Shown here: one piece after another, positions 42,468 through 49,545 of the stretch | Position numbering within the stretch: position 1 is the stretch's first letter | Layout of the letters: every line of letters begins with the position of its first letter | Assembly (NCBI GenBank): GCA_046706185.1 | Contig: JBJKPR010000044.1 | Location: forward strand, 1-64,000 | Origin: JAJZXY01 sp046706185 | GTDB taxonomy: Archaea; Thermoplasmatota; Thermoplasmata; Sysuiplasmatales; Sysuiplasmataceae | DNA: 64,000 nucleotides | Direction of reading: 5' to 3' | The notes under the pieces: generated by a model | What the model was told of the DNA's origin: nothing | The model's database searches: none | What the model saw: only the letters and a program-made list of their open reading frames with translations | Position numbers and translations under genes: made by a program

Positions 42468-43611
42468 TGTTTTTCCATGTCAGGAAATAGGAAGCATGGC
42501 CAAGCCCAACTGGCGCGTTCTGGGATACAGGGGCGCGCCGATCACTGACAGCGATTTCAGCGAAGCAAAGTACTGGGGCAGGAAGCTCAGGATTGAGGGA
42601 TTTGAGAAGCTTCTCGAACTCCTGAAGTCGGAGGACTCGCCGCAGGTCAGGGAAGGCATCAGGCAGTGGTCAGCCATATACGCACTGAGGCTGCAGGAGG
42701 CTGCCGGTCTTGACATTGTGTTCGACGGGGAGCAGTGGCGGACTGAGATGTACGAGGCGCTTGTCAGGGAAGTAAACGGCTTCGAGTTCGTCGGGCACGT
42801 CCGGTCCTGGGATAACAAGTACTACAGAAAGGCATCGGTTGTCGACGAGATAAGGTGGTCGAAGCCCATTTATCTCAACGAGTATCTCTACACAAAAGAG
42901 CACACAGACAGGATGGTGAAGGTTCCGTTCACCGGCCCTTATACCGTCACAGACTGGTCGTTCAATGAATACTACCAGCGGAAGCTGAGGGATACCATTT
43001 CCGACCCCAGGGAACTCAGGAAGAGGGCATACACTGACCTCCTCTTCGAAGTATCAAGGAAGCTCATAAGGCCGGAGATAGAATCGCTCGTTTCAAACGG
43101 TGTCAAGTGGATACAGATCGACGAGCCTGCCCTGAGCACTCAACCTGGCAAGGAGCAGGTTTCAGCATTCGTTCAGGCAATAAACGAGGCGATAAGCGGG
43201 TTTGACTGCAAATTCTCCCTTCATGTATGCTACTCATCCGACTACGAAGCGTTGTTTCCAGAGCTGCTGGAGGCGAAGAACATAAGCCAGTATGCGCTTG
43301 AGTTCGCCAACAGGGACAGCAACAGGCTGGGAACGCACAGAAGGATGGGATATGAAGTAATAGGGCTGCTCAACGAGCTCAAGGCTGGAAAGGAAATCGG
43401 CCTTGGAGTGATAGATGTGCACAACGACGGCGTTGAGCCGTCTTCGCTCGTGAGGGAAAGGATACTTCACGCGGCCGGGCTGATCGGCGACCCGAGGCTC
43501 ATCTATGTCAACCCAGACTGCGGTCTCAGGACAAGGAGCTGGAAGGTCACTTATAACAAGCTTGTAAGCATGACACGCGGCGCGCAGATGGCGAGAGAAG
43601 CAGTTGTCTGA
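42460..43611 (+). CDS. metE: Methionine synthase catalytic subunit (core MetE)
   Basis: A 383-residue catalytic barrel: the opening QEIGSM, the substrate-binding FTGPYTVTDWS, IQIDEPALST and zinc ligands in FSLHVCYSSDY (His, Cys) and NPDCGLRTRSWK (Cys) near the C-terminus. It transfers a methyl group to homocysteine. The N-terminal-type partner is encoded just upstream. Start at ATG 42460 is preferred over an upstream in-frame GTG/ATG. The donor (methyltetrahydrofolate-type or methylcobalamin protein) is not shown by the sequence. Its stop is directly adjacent to the convergent metallopeptidase-like gene. Confidence 0.9.
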   Translation: MVDVFPCQEIGSMAKPNWRVLGYRGAPITDSDFSEAKYWGRKLRIEGFEKLLELLKSEDSPQVREGIRQWSAIYALRLQEAAGLDIVFDGEQWRTEMYEALVREVNGFEFVGHVRSWDNKYYRKASVVDEIRWSKPIYLNEYLYTKEHTDRMVKVPFTGPYTVTDWSFNEYYQRKLRDTISDPRELRKRAYTDLLFEVSRKLIRPEIESLVSNGVKWIQIDEPALSTQPGKEQVSAFVQAINEAISGFDCKFSLHVCYSSDYEALFPELLEAKNISQYALEFANRDSNRLGTHRRMGYEVIGLLNELKAGKEIGLGVIDVHNDGVEPSSLVRERILHAAGLIGDPRLIYVNPDCGLRTRSWKVTYNKLVSMTRGAQMAREAVV

Positions 43612-44145
43612 TCAGCCCGGGAGGGCAGTTACGACGCCAACCGATCTCGCAAGCTCGACATGCTCCTCATCGCTTATCCATTCGACTCTGAGGTAATCGA
43701 GCAGCTCTGCCTGGCCCATCCCCATTCTCATTCCCTCCCTGACGGCCACTTCGTATGCCTCTATCTCGGTGGCCCTCCTCACGTACTTGTATCTCCTGTC
43801 GTATAGGTTCCTGCCATCGTGCAGCTGGAACATGTGCACCAGCTCGTGAAGGAAATCAAGGTAAACTATCCTGGGGTCAGAGGTGCGTATGTGGTTAAGA
43901 CAGGCCACAAGCCTCTTTTCCTTGTCGTCAACATACATGTAGAAATCCCTGCTGTCATCAACGAGCACCTTCGTCCCGTTCACAAAGCGCTCGTCGAGCC
44001 CCCGCTGTGCAAGGAGCTCCCTTATTTCACTGACATCAGGCAGTCCATGGCAGATCTGTCCGAGTTCATACTCTCCCGGCCCAAGATCACTCCTGAACCT
44101 TTTTCCTGCCTGGCCCGTTGTCTTCGATGACGAAACATCCCGCAT
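43612..44145 (-). CDS. Putative zinc metallopeptidase-like protein (HExxH)
   Basis: The 177-residue protein has LDFLHELVHMFQLHDG, an HExxH zinc-binding site (HELVH), followed by a third potential ligand in RATEIEAYEVAVREG about 35 residues later (glutamate, gluzincin-like). The N-terminal 35 residues are polar and the centre has beta character (KVLVDDSRDFYMYVDD; RLVACLNHI). The domain is small, resembling the SprT/'DUF' minimal metalloprotease-like groups. No signal peptide is present, so it acts in the cytoplasm. A protease role is inferred only from the motif. Confidence 0.6.
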   Translation of the reverse strand: MRDVSSSKTTGQAGKRFRSDLGPGEYELGQICHGLPDVSEIRELLAQRGLDERFVNGTKVLVDDSRDFYMYVDDKEKRLVACLNHIRTSDPRIVYLDFLHELVHMFQLHDGRNLYDRRYKYVRRATEIEAYEVAVREGMRMGMGQAELLDYLRVEWISDEEHVELARSVGVVTALPG

Positions 44146-44215
44146 TTAACGACTGTTAGCCTTCCCCTGTTCTTAACCTTTGACCAGCTGTTCCGACAAC
44201 TGGCCTGCTTGCGCC

Positions 44216-44635
44216 CTACTTCTCCAGCAGCTTCGTGATCCTGTCCCTGATCCGTCCAAGGTCTGAAGAGAAGACGGAGATCTTGTCCTTGCCCAGGTCC
44301 TCGAAGTAGGAAAGGTAGATGCCCATCTCGTCAACCATCTGGTCCACTGTCGTCGGTCCGCCAAGTCTCGGCCAGAACTGGTTCTCGACTTCCTTTGTGC
44401 CCTTGTCCGTCAGGTGGTATTTTCCGTCCTGCTGCTTTTCGACGAGGCCATCCCTGCTAAGCGTTTCAAGAAGGGGGTACATTGAACCAGGAGACGGTCT
44501 CCAGAAACCGAAGCTCTGTTTCTCTATATCGTCCATGAGTTCAACACCGTTCTTCGGTGACTGCTCCAGGGAGCTCAGGACGAACCTTCTCAACCCCTTC
44601 TGGGGTCCCCTTGCAAAGTTTGCAAATTGCCACAT
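44216..44635 (-). CDS. PadR-family transcriptional regulator
   Basis: Read from ATG 44635, the 139-residue protein starts MWQFANFARGPQKGLRRFV and has the PadR winged helix: LSSLEQSPKNGVELMDDIE, PSPGSMYPLLETLSRDGLVEK and DGKYHLTDKGTKEVEN. The C-terminal half has a coiled dimerisation helix (DLGRIRDRITKLLEK). PadR proteins repress detoxification or stress genes. An operator of repeats and a 14-bp palindrome lies directly before its start, and a divergent SDR gene is 210 bases away. A longer frame from 44725 would include that operator sequence and is rejected. Confidence 0.9.
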   Translation of the reverse strand: MWQFANFARGPQKGLRRFVLSSLEQSPKNGVELMDDIEKQSFGFWRPSPGSMYPLLETLSRDGLVEKQQDGKYHLTDKGTKEVENQFWPRLGGPTTVDQMVDEMGIYLSYFEDLGKDKISVFSSDLGRIRDRITKLLEK

Positions 44636-44643
44636 ATCAATCA

Positions 44644-44672
44644 GATATCGGATTCGATATCGAATAGATAAA
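44644..44672 (-). promoter_or_regulatory. PadR operator: tandem GATATCG repeats and palindrome with TATA box
   Basis: GATATCGGATTC and GATATCGAATAG stand in tandem (44644-44655, 44656-44667), and ATTCGATATCGAAT (44652-44665) is a perfect 14-bp palindrome across their junction. The reverse-strand TATA element GGTTTATCTA (44672-44663) overlaps the right repeat. This lies between TATA and the PadR start, as expected for autorepression. Confidence 0.6.
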
Positions 44673-44845
44673 CCTTTCCTGCCTAACCTTTGGGACTGCA
44701 TGTGCCGTGCAGCGTCAGGCGACACATCCGGGCCGCGGAGACAGCAGTCAGAACGGGGCTCGAGATTGCGTTTCGATGTTTCGCCTTGAGCTACGTAAAC
44801 ATGTTATATGAATTGCTTCAATTCTCGAGCCGAGGACAGTAAGAG

Positions 44846-45745
44846 ATGACCGGTCACCCTGCTGGTCCGCCAATGGCGGAATGTGCACTACCTGAAATGT
44901 TAGGCAACAAGCTGATAAAGACCCCCGACCTTGTTCTTGTAACGGGCGCTGAGGGAATACTTGGGGGCAGCCTTTTCTACGAGCTGCTCAGGGCTGAATT
45001 CAACATAAGGTGCCTGGTGCGTTTCGAGGATGAGGCAAAGATAGACAGGAAGCCCGGCGTCGAGTTCTTCTACTGCGATCCACTTTCAGGCGACATTCCG
45101 GAGGCTGCGTTTGAAGGGGTCAAGTTTGTCGTAAACATTGCATCACCGCTGAACAGCGGCAGTCTTCCAGCCGATGATCATGAGTCGCTGGAGAGGCTCA
45201 ACAATGTGCTTATCACCCGATCAAGGGCTAAGGGCATTTCCAGGTACATCACGCTGAGCTCCGTCAACGTTACCGAAAAGGCGGAGGGGACGAACATCTG
45301 GCCGGGGACAAACTGGCATCTGGAGTATTCAGTTATGAACAGCGGTGTCCCGTACACTATTTTCAGGTCGGGGCTGCTGGTGGGAGATGCGAACAGGTCA
45401 GTGCTCGGGGCCATCGCCTCGTCCGGGTCGTCTTTTTCACTGTTCGGGAGGAGGAGCGGCTCGCTGTATATGACACCCTTAAAGCTGATTACGGAAGGTG
45501 TGGCAAGGGCACTCAAGACGGACCAGGCAGCAAACAGGACATACAATGCGACACTGGACAGCCCCATCGGAAGGAAGGACATTGTGAAGTTCATGCCCTC
45601 AGCGTCGAAGCAGCGCGGAATGAGGTCCTGGGAGCCGGATACACAGGTCGTCCTCGCATCCACGGTTCATCAGGGAAACGTTCACTCCCTTGAAGAGCTG
45701 GAGATCAGTGCGAAGGACTTTGACATTCTGGCAAACGCAGTGTAA
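44846..45745 (+). CDS. Atypical NAD(P)-dependent SDR (NmrA-like)
   Basis: The 299-residue protein has a Rossmann start LVLVTGAEGILGGSLFYELL (GxxGxxG), then FYCDPLSGD, KFVVNIASPLNS, YITLSSVNV, and NWHLEYSVMNSGVPYTIFRSG. Where classical SDRs have YxxxK, this reads YSVMN, so the catalytic lysine is missing; that is the NmrA/atypical SDR pattern, often a sensor or isomerase rather than a dehydrogenase. A TATA-like GTTATATG lies 36-43 bases before ATG 44846. It is divergent from PadR, so it may be its target, by inference. The family use in archaea is unclear. Confidence 0.8.
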   Translation: MTGHPAGPPMAECALPEMLGNKLIKTPDLVLVTGAEGILGGSLFYELLRAEFNIRCLVRFEDEAKIDRKPGVEFFYCDPLSGDIPEAAFEGVKFVVNIASPLNSGSLPADDHESLERLNNVLITRSRAKGISRYITLSSVNVTEKAEGTNIWPGTNWHLEYSVMNSGVPYTIFRSGLLVGDANRSVLGAIASSGSSFSLFGRRSGSLYMTPLKLITEGVARALKTDQAANRTYNATLDSPIGRKDIVKFMPSASKQRGMRSWEPDTQVVLASTVHQGNVHSLEELEISAKDFDILANAV

Positions 45746-45755
45746 GGCAGGCTGA

Positions 45756-46394
45756 TCACGCTATTCCTTCGAGAGCAGGCATGACGTCGCCTTTTATCAG
45801 GGTATCCAGATCCTCTCTGGAGAAGTCGATATTCCAGACATGCTTCGTACTCGAGGACCTTATCTTCCGCTCAGCAAGCCCTGAATGCACCTCTTTCATG
45901 CGCTCGCTGTTGAATTCTCCCCCTTCAATGGTGATGGAGAGCCTTGCGTCGAGGGTGGTACTGAGCTTCTGAACACCGAGGAGGATTCTCTCAGCCGCAC
46001 TCAGCGTCAGCATGCACGCGCCAGCTGTATCCGGCACCCCTTTCCTGGTTGTCCTTGCCTTCGTTGATATCCGTACCTTCGGATCCCTGTAGAAGGATGC
46101 TTCCTCCTCGAACACAGGCATCAGGTTTTCTACCTTCACCTCTACCCCCTTGGGCTTCTCCTTCACGTCGATTGTCAGCTCTTTGAGGATCCTTCGACCC
46201 ATCCTCGCCAGCCTGCTTTCTCCTGTTCCCTGCTCCGTGTAGTAGGCGCTCAAAACCATATCCCCCTGGACCCTGTAGATTGTGTTGAAATGCCCGGAGT
46301 AGTAGAGAGCATCATATATCTCGAGGGGCAGTTCTGCGGGACTGGTCGCCTTGATGTACAGTGAGAGCTCGATTTGTATGTTCTCCCTGGCCAT
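45756..46394 (-). CDS. Conserved-looking hypothetical protein
   Basis: A 212-residue soluble protein. The N-terminal ~90 residues alternate strands (IQIELSLYIKAT; FNTIYRVQGDMVLSAYY), and the centre has a stretch with KVRISTKARTTRKGVPD that looks like an extended basic loop. The C-terminal part has a mixed alpha/beta pattern (LDARLSITIEGGEFNSE; RSSSTKHVWNIDFSREDLD). I do not recognise the family. It is divergent from the AIR-synthase-like gene with about 100 bases in between. No membrane segment or signal peptide. Confidence 0.6.
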   Translation of the reverse strand: MARENIQIELSLYIKATSPAELPLEIYDALYYSGHFNTIYRVQGDMVLSAYYTEQGTGESRLARMGRRILKELTIDVKEKPKGVEVKVENLMPVFEEEASFYRDPKVRISTKARTTRKGVPDTAGACMLTLSAAERILLGVQKLSTTLDARLSITIEGGEFNSERMKEVHSGLAERKIRSSSTKHVWNIDFSREDLDTLIKGDVMPALEGIA

Positions 46395-46493
46395 AATGTC
46401 TCCACTATATACAGGAAAGTAATAATCATTTCACACTCCTGCCGATGCACTGGCATCAGGTGGGTGTGTGTCGGTCGGGCAGGTGAACCGGGT

Positions 46494-47537
46494 TTGGCTG
46501 GAAAGATAGACAGGAGGCTGTTCGAGAAGTACGTCAGGACTTCAACAGGCGCAGTTCGCGGCGATGTCCTGCTTGGTCCTGCATTCGGGATGGACTTCGG
46601 GCTGGTAGACATAGGGGGCGGAAGGGTAATGGCCGTAAGCGCAGACCCGATTTGGGTGGACAGGTCATACGGGCTCTGGAAGGCGGCATGGTTTGCCTTC
46701 CACACGATAGTGGGGGATGTCGCAGTGAGCGGCCTGAGCCCTTCACACCTGATTCTTGACTGGAACCTCCCCCTCATCTCAGGAAGGGAACTGGGGGTCC
46801 TTTTCGGTGCGTTCCATACCGAGGCGAGGAAGATTGGGATGGCAATTGTCGGTGGCCATACCGGTGTCTATGAAGGCTCATCCTTCCCGACGGTGGGGGG
46901 AGGCACTGCGATTGCCGTGGGGGAGATGAAGAATGTGATTAGACCAGACGGGGCAAGGACCGGTGATATGGTTATGATGACCAAGGGACCTGCGATAGAG
47001 ACGGCTGTTGCTCTCTGCTACAGGTTCGGGGATGTGGTGGACGAACTCGTGGGCAGGACCTCCGCCAGGAAACTGCGCTCAATGTTCTTCTCGATGTCCG
47101 TCGTCAGGGAGGCGATTGCCGCGTCGTCATTTGGCGGCGTTTCGTCGATGCATGATGCGAGCGAAAGGGGGATAGCAGCTGCACTTAACGAACTCTCCTC
47201 TGCCTCAGGCGTACGCTTCGACATCGACCATGAAAAGGTTGTAACAGCCGAGCCGGTAAGTGCCCTCTGCTCCGCTCTGCGGATAAATCCGTACTGCTGC
47301 AGCAGCGAGGGGACGCTTCTTCTCACGGTCGGAAAGAGAGAGGCGGAGGGACTGAAGGACGAGCTTGAGAGTGCGGGAATCAGCGCATTCATCATCGGAA
47401 GCGCCACGGGCAAGGGAACAGGCGTAAGATTGAAGCGAAAGGGAGGAGTCACGCTGCTTAGGACCCCCTCCGCAGACCATTTGCAGCTCGCCCTTGACCG
47501 GGCTTCTGCCATAAGGGGCGGAATGACGAGGGATTAG
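46494..47537 (+). CDS. AIR synthase/HypE-like ATP-grasp relative
   Basis: The 347-residue protein belongs to the PurM/HypE/SelD/ThiL superfamily of ATP-using AIR-synthase-fold enzymes: VRGDVLLGPAFGMDFGLVDI, VDRSYGLWKAAWFAFHTIVGDVAVSG (metal-binding segment), IGMAIVGGHTGVYEGSSF, SMHDASERGIAAALNELS and SALRINPYCCSSEGTLLLTVG. This combination fits the archaeal 'AIR synthase-related' group near HypE, which dehydrates thiocarboxamides in hydrogenase maturation, but no hyp neighbours are seen. TTG 46494, preceded by AGGTGAA, is the likely start; GTG 46464 would give ten extra residues. A hairpin terminator follows. Its substrate is unknown. Confidence 0.8.
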   Translation: MAGKIDRRLFEKYVRTSTGAVRGDVLLGPAFGMDFGLVDIGGGRVMAVSADPIWVDRSYGLWKAAWFAFHTIVGDVAVSGLSPSHLILDWNLPLISGRELGVLFGAFHTEARKIGMAIVGGHTGVYEGSSFPTVGGGTAIAVGEMKNVIRPDGARTGDMVMMTKGPAIETAVALCYRFGDVVDELVGRTSARKLRSMFFSMSVVREAIAASSFGGVSSMHDASERGIAAALNELSSASGVRFDIDHEKVVTAEPVSALCSALRINPYCCSSEGTLLLTVGKREAEGLKDELESAGISAFIIGSATGKGTGVRLKRKGGVTLLRTPSADHLQLALDRASAIRGGMTRD

Positions 47538-47563
47538 GCGGACGGTCAACGGGATTTCGCGGG

Positions 47564-47603
47564 CCAGGCCTGGCTTCCGGGCCTGGAGGGATTTGTCCCT
47601 TTT
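47564..47603 (+). terminator. Double-hairpin terminator after the AIR-synthase-like gene
   Basis: CCAGGCC (47564-47570) pairs with GGCCTGG (47580-47586), and AGGGA-TTTG-TCCCT (47587-47600) is followed by a T-run. Confidence 0.6.
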
Positions 47604-47845
47604 AGTGCATTGCGCCGGATTCCTTCAAGTCCACTTCCTTCTGTCTGTTCCGATGTCTGCCCGCCCGACCAGTCCTTTCTCCCAGACGCATACCGCACTG
47701 GACCTGTTCCGGCCGCGATCCTCCCGGGGCAATGGATGTGCACAATGCCGCCGGGCACCACAAACCATGCAGGAGCATGGCCCGGGACAGGTCGGGGACA
47801 CCACTCGATTGATTGAGTAGAGATTGACGATTTAGCTCGCAAAGC
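47604..47845. other. Intergenic region
   Basis: Nothing gene-like is seen between the terminator and the promoter of the next transporter. Confidence 0.4.
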
Positions 47846-47853
47846 CTTATAAC
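47846..47853 (+). promoter_or_regulatory. TATA box of the MFS gene at 47890
   Basis: CTTATAAC lies 37-44 bases upstream of the transporter ATG. Confidence 0.5.
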
Positions 47854-47889
47854 GGCTCCTTCTTACAAGGGCATTGGAGGGCACATGGT

Positions 47890-49155
47890 ATGCACAACGG
47901 CACCGTAATCGCTCTGAGGTCGCTCATCATATCTGTCGGAGTCACGGCGGCGACCACATTTGTGGGCGTCTATGGCGTCATACTTGGCGCAACAGCAGCC
48001 GAGATGGGATGGCTGCAGTCTTCTGCAAATTCTCTTGCAAATGCAGGCCAGCTTCTCTGGGGCAGACTGAGCGACAGGCTTGGAAGGAGGATGCCGTTCA
48101 TAGTGATGGCCAGTGCGGTGCTCGCGATCATGTGGTTCCTCATGGCTGTCGTCAACTCTCCGGTGGAGCTCATCGTTGTTTACGCGCTGATTTCACTGAT
48201 GGGTGCAATGATAACCGTGAACTGGTTCTCTCTGATAGCGGATGTGACCGATTCGAGCACAAGGGGACATTTCCTTGCTGCGATAAACAACATCGGCTCC
48301 ATCGGCACTCTGGTCTCAGTAGCTGCGATGATATTCGTCCTTCACGGAAGCGGCAGGAGCGAGCTTGAGATCCCGTTCTTTGCCGCCGCTGCCTCGTACG
48401 TCGTAAGCGCCGTTATAGTTTCCAGGCTTTCGGAGAAAGAGCACAAAACGAAGCTTACGATGACACTCAGACGGACGTTCATGCAGGTCAGGGACCATCC
48501 AATATTCTACAGATACTTCGTCGCGATGAATGTGCAGGGTTTCTTCTGGTCAATGGCATGGCCACTCTTCCCCATAACAATGGTCTCTGTGATGAACTTC
48601 GACCTCTCCACCGTTGCGGTTCTGACGGTTACCACACTCATGGCGACTATCCTGGGGCAGTATGCTTTCGGAAGGATAGTCGACAGGGTGGACAGGGCAC
48701 CGCTGATATTCTACAACAGGATACTTCTCACAGCAATCCCCGTCATGTATGCACTTTTCAACACGTTCCCGCTGTTCCTTGTCCTGGAGGTATACAGCGG
48801 CCTTGTCGGCGCGATACAGAGTGTTGTGATGAACTCATACCTGATGGACATCGTGCCGGTCGAAAGCAGGGCTGAATACATTTCCATAATAAACGGGTTC
48901 AACGGGGCAGTCTATTTCTTCGGCGCGCTTGCCGGAGGCTACCTCCTAGAGATACTCCTCGGCTCGTTCAGCCTATGGGTCGCTCTTTTCGCAGCATACA
49001 CTGTTGTCGCTGCAGGAAGGTTTTCCTCCTCTTTCATGTTCCTTCATCTGGAGGAGCCCCAGAGGCGTGAGAGGATGCGGTTCACGCTCTACAGCATACT
49101 TTTCAGGACCAAGTACCCCGGACTGCCTTCCGGTTCGACTATAAAGCCACGATGA
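47890..49155 (+). CDS. MFS transporter
   Basis: A 421-residue transporter with about 12 membrane helices. Motif A GRLSDRLGRRMPF lies between helices 2 and 3. The first half has ATTFVGVYGVILGATAAEMGW and the second half has AVLTVTTLMATILGQYAFG and VVMNSYLMDIVPVESRAEY, the latter reminiscent of motif A repeats (VPVESRAEYISI). The ends are hydrophilic. Export or uptake of a small solute across the cytoplasmic membrane is likely; the substrate is not shown. It is transcribed towards the convergent small membrane protein, with only 12 bases between stops. Confidence 0.88.
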   Translation: MHNGTVIALRSLIISVGVTAATTFVGVYGVILGATAAEMGWLQSSANSLANAGQLLWGRLSDRLGRRMPFIVMASAVLAIMWFLMAVVNSPVELIVVYALISLMGAMITVNWFSLIADVTDSSTRGHFLAAINNIGSIGTLVSVAAMIFVLHGSGRSELEIPFFAAAASYVVSAVIVSRLSEKEHKTKLTMTLRRTFMQVRDHPIFYRYFVAMNVQGFFWSMAWPLFPITMVSVMNFDLSTVAVLTVTTLMATILGQYAFGRIVDRVDRAPLIFYNRILLTAIPVMYALFNTFPLFLVLEVYSGLVGAIQSVVMNSYLMDIVPVESRAEYISIINGFNGAVYFFGALAGGYLLEILLGSFSLWVALFAAYTVVAAGRFSSSFMFLHLEEPQRRERMRFTLYSILFRTKYPGLPSGSTIKPR

Positions 49156-49167
49156 CACGCTGCGGCG

Positions 49168-49545
49168 TCAGGCCCGAGCCTTGAGCCTTGCGGCCATTCC
49201 CCTCGCCCAGGTTCCCAGAATTCCGCCGCATGCGACAAACAGTGCGGTGAAAACAAAGGAGAGGGAGACAAGCAAGCCACCGGGTATCGATGCAAGCGCA
49301 CCGACTGCGTTCACATATGCTGCTGAGCCCGGAGTCAGAAGCGGCATGAGCCAGACAGCTGTCGCGACTGTTCCCGCTGCCAGTCCTGACGGGAAGACGA
49401 CGAGGTTTCTGCCTCCTGAGAACATGCCAGCAGCGAAGCCTGCGAGCACCACAAGTGCCCATATGTCTGTGAACAGCAGTGCCCATGCAAGGACAGACGC
49501 GATGGCAAAGAACAAAAGGCCGCTCAATGGTGAGCTGAGCTTCAT
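49168..49545 (-). CDS. Small four-span membrane protein
   Basis: A 125-residue protein with about four hydrophobic segments (LLFFAIASVLAWALLF; ALVVLAGFAAGMF; GLAAGTVATAVWLMPLL; GLLVSLSFVFTALFVA) and a positively charged C-terminus (ARGMAARLKARA). Its ATG overlaps the last base of the upstream acylase stop (TAATG), so both are translated from one mRNA. No family is recognised. It could anchor, export or protect against the secreted acylase, by context only. A longer start at 49572 lies inside the acylase frame. Confidence 0.65.
   Translation of the reverse strand: MKLSSPLSGLLFFAIASVLAWALLFTDIWALVVLAGFAAGMFSGGRNLVVFPSGLAAGTVATAVWLMPLLTPGSAAYVNAVGALASIPGGLLVSLSFVFTALFVACGGILGTWARGMAARLKARA

Noticed and set aside
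46374..46494. The 40-residue upstream extension of the AIR-synthase-like protein
   Set aside because: The extension is Cys/Ile-rich and covers the divergent promoter region; GTG 46464 or TTG 46494 fits the family start better.
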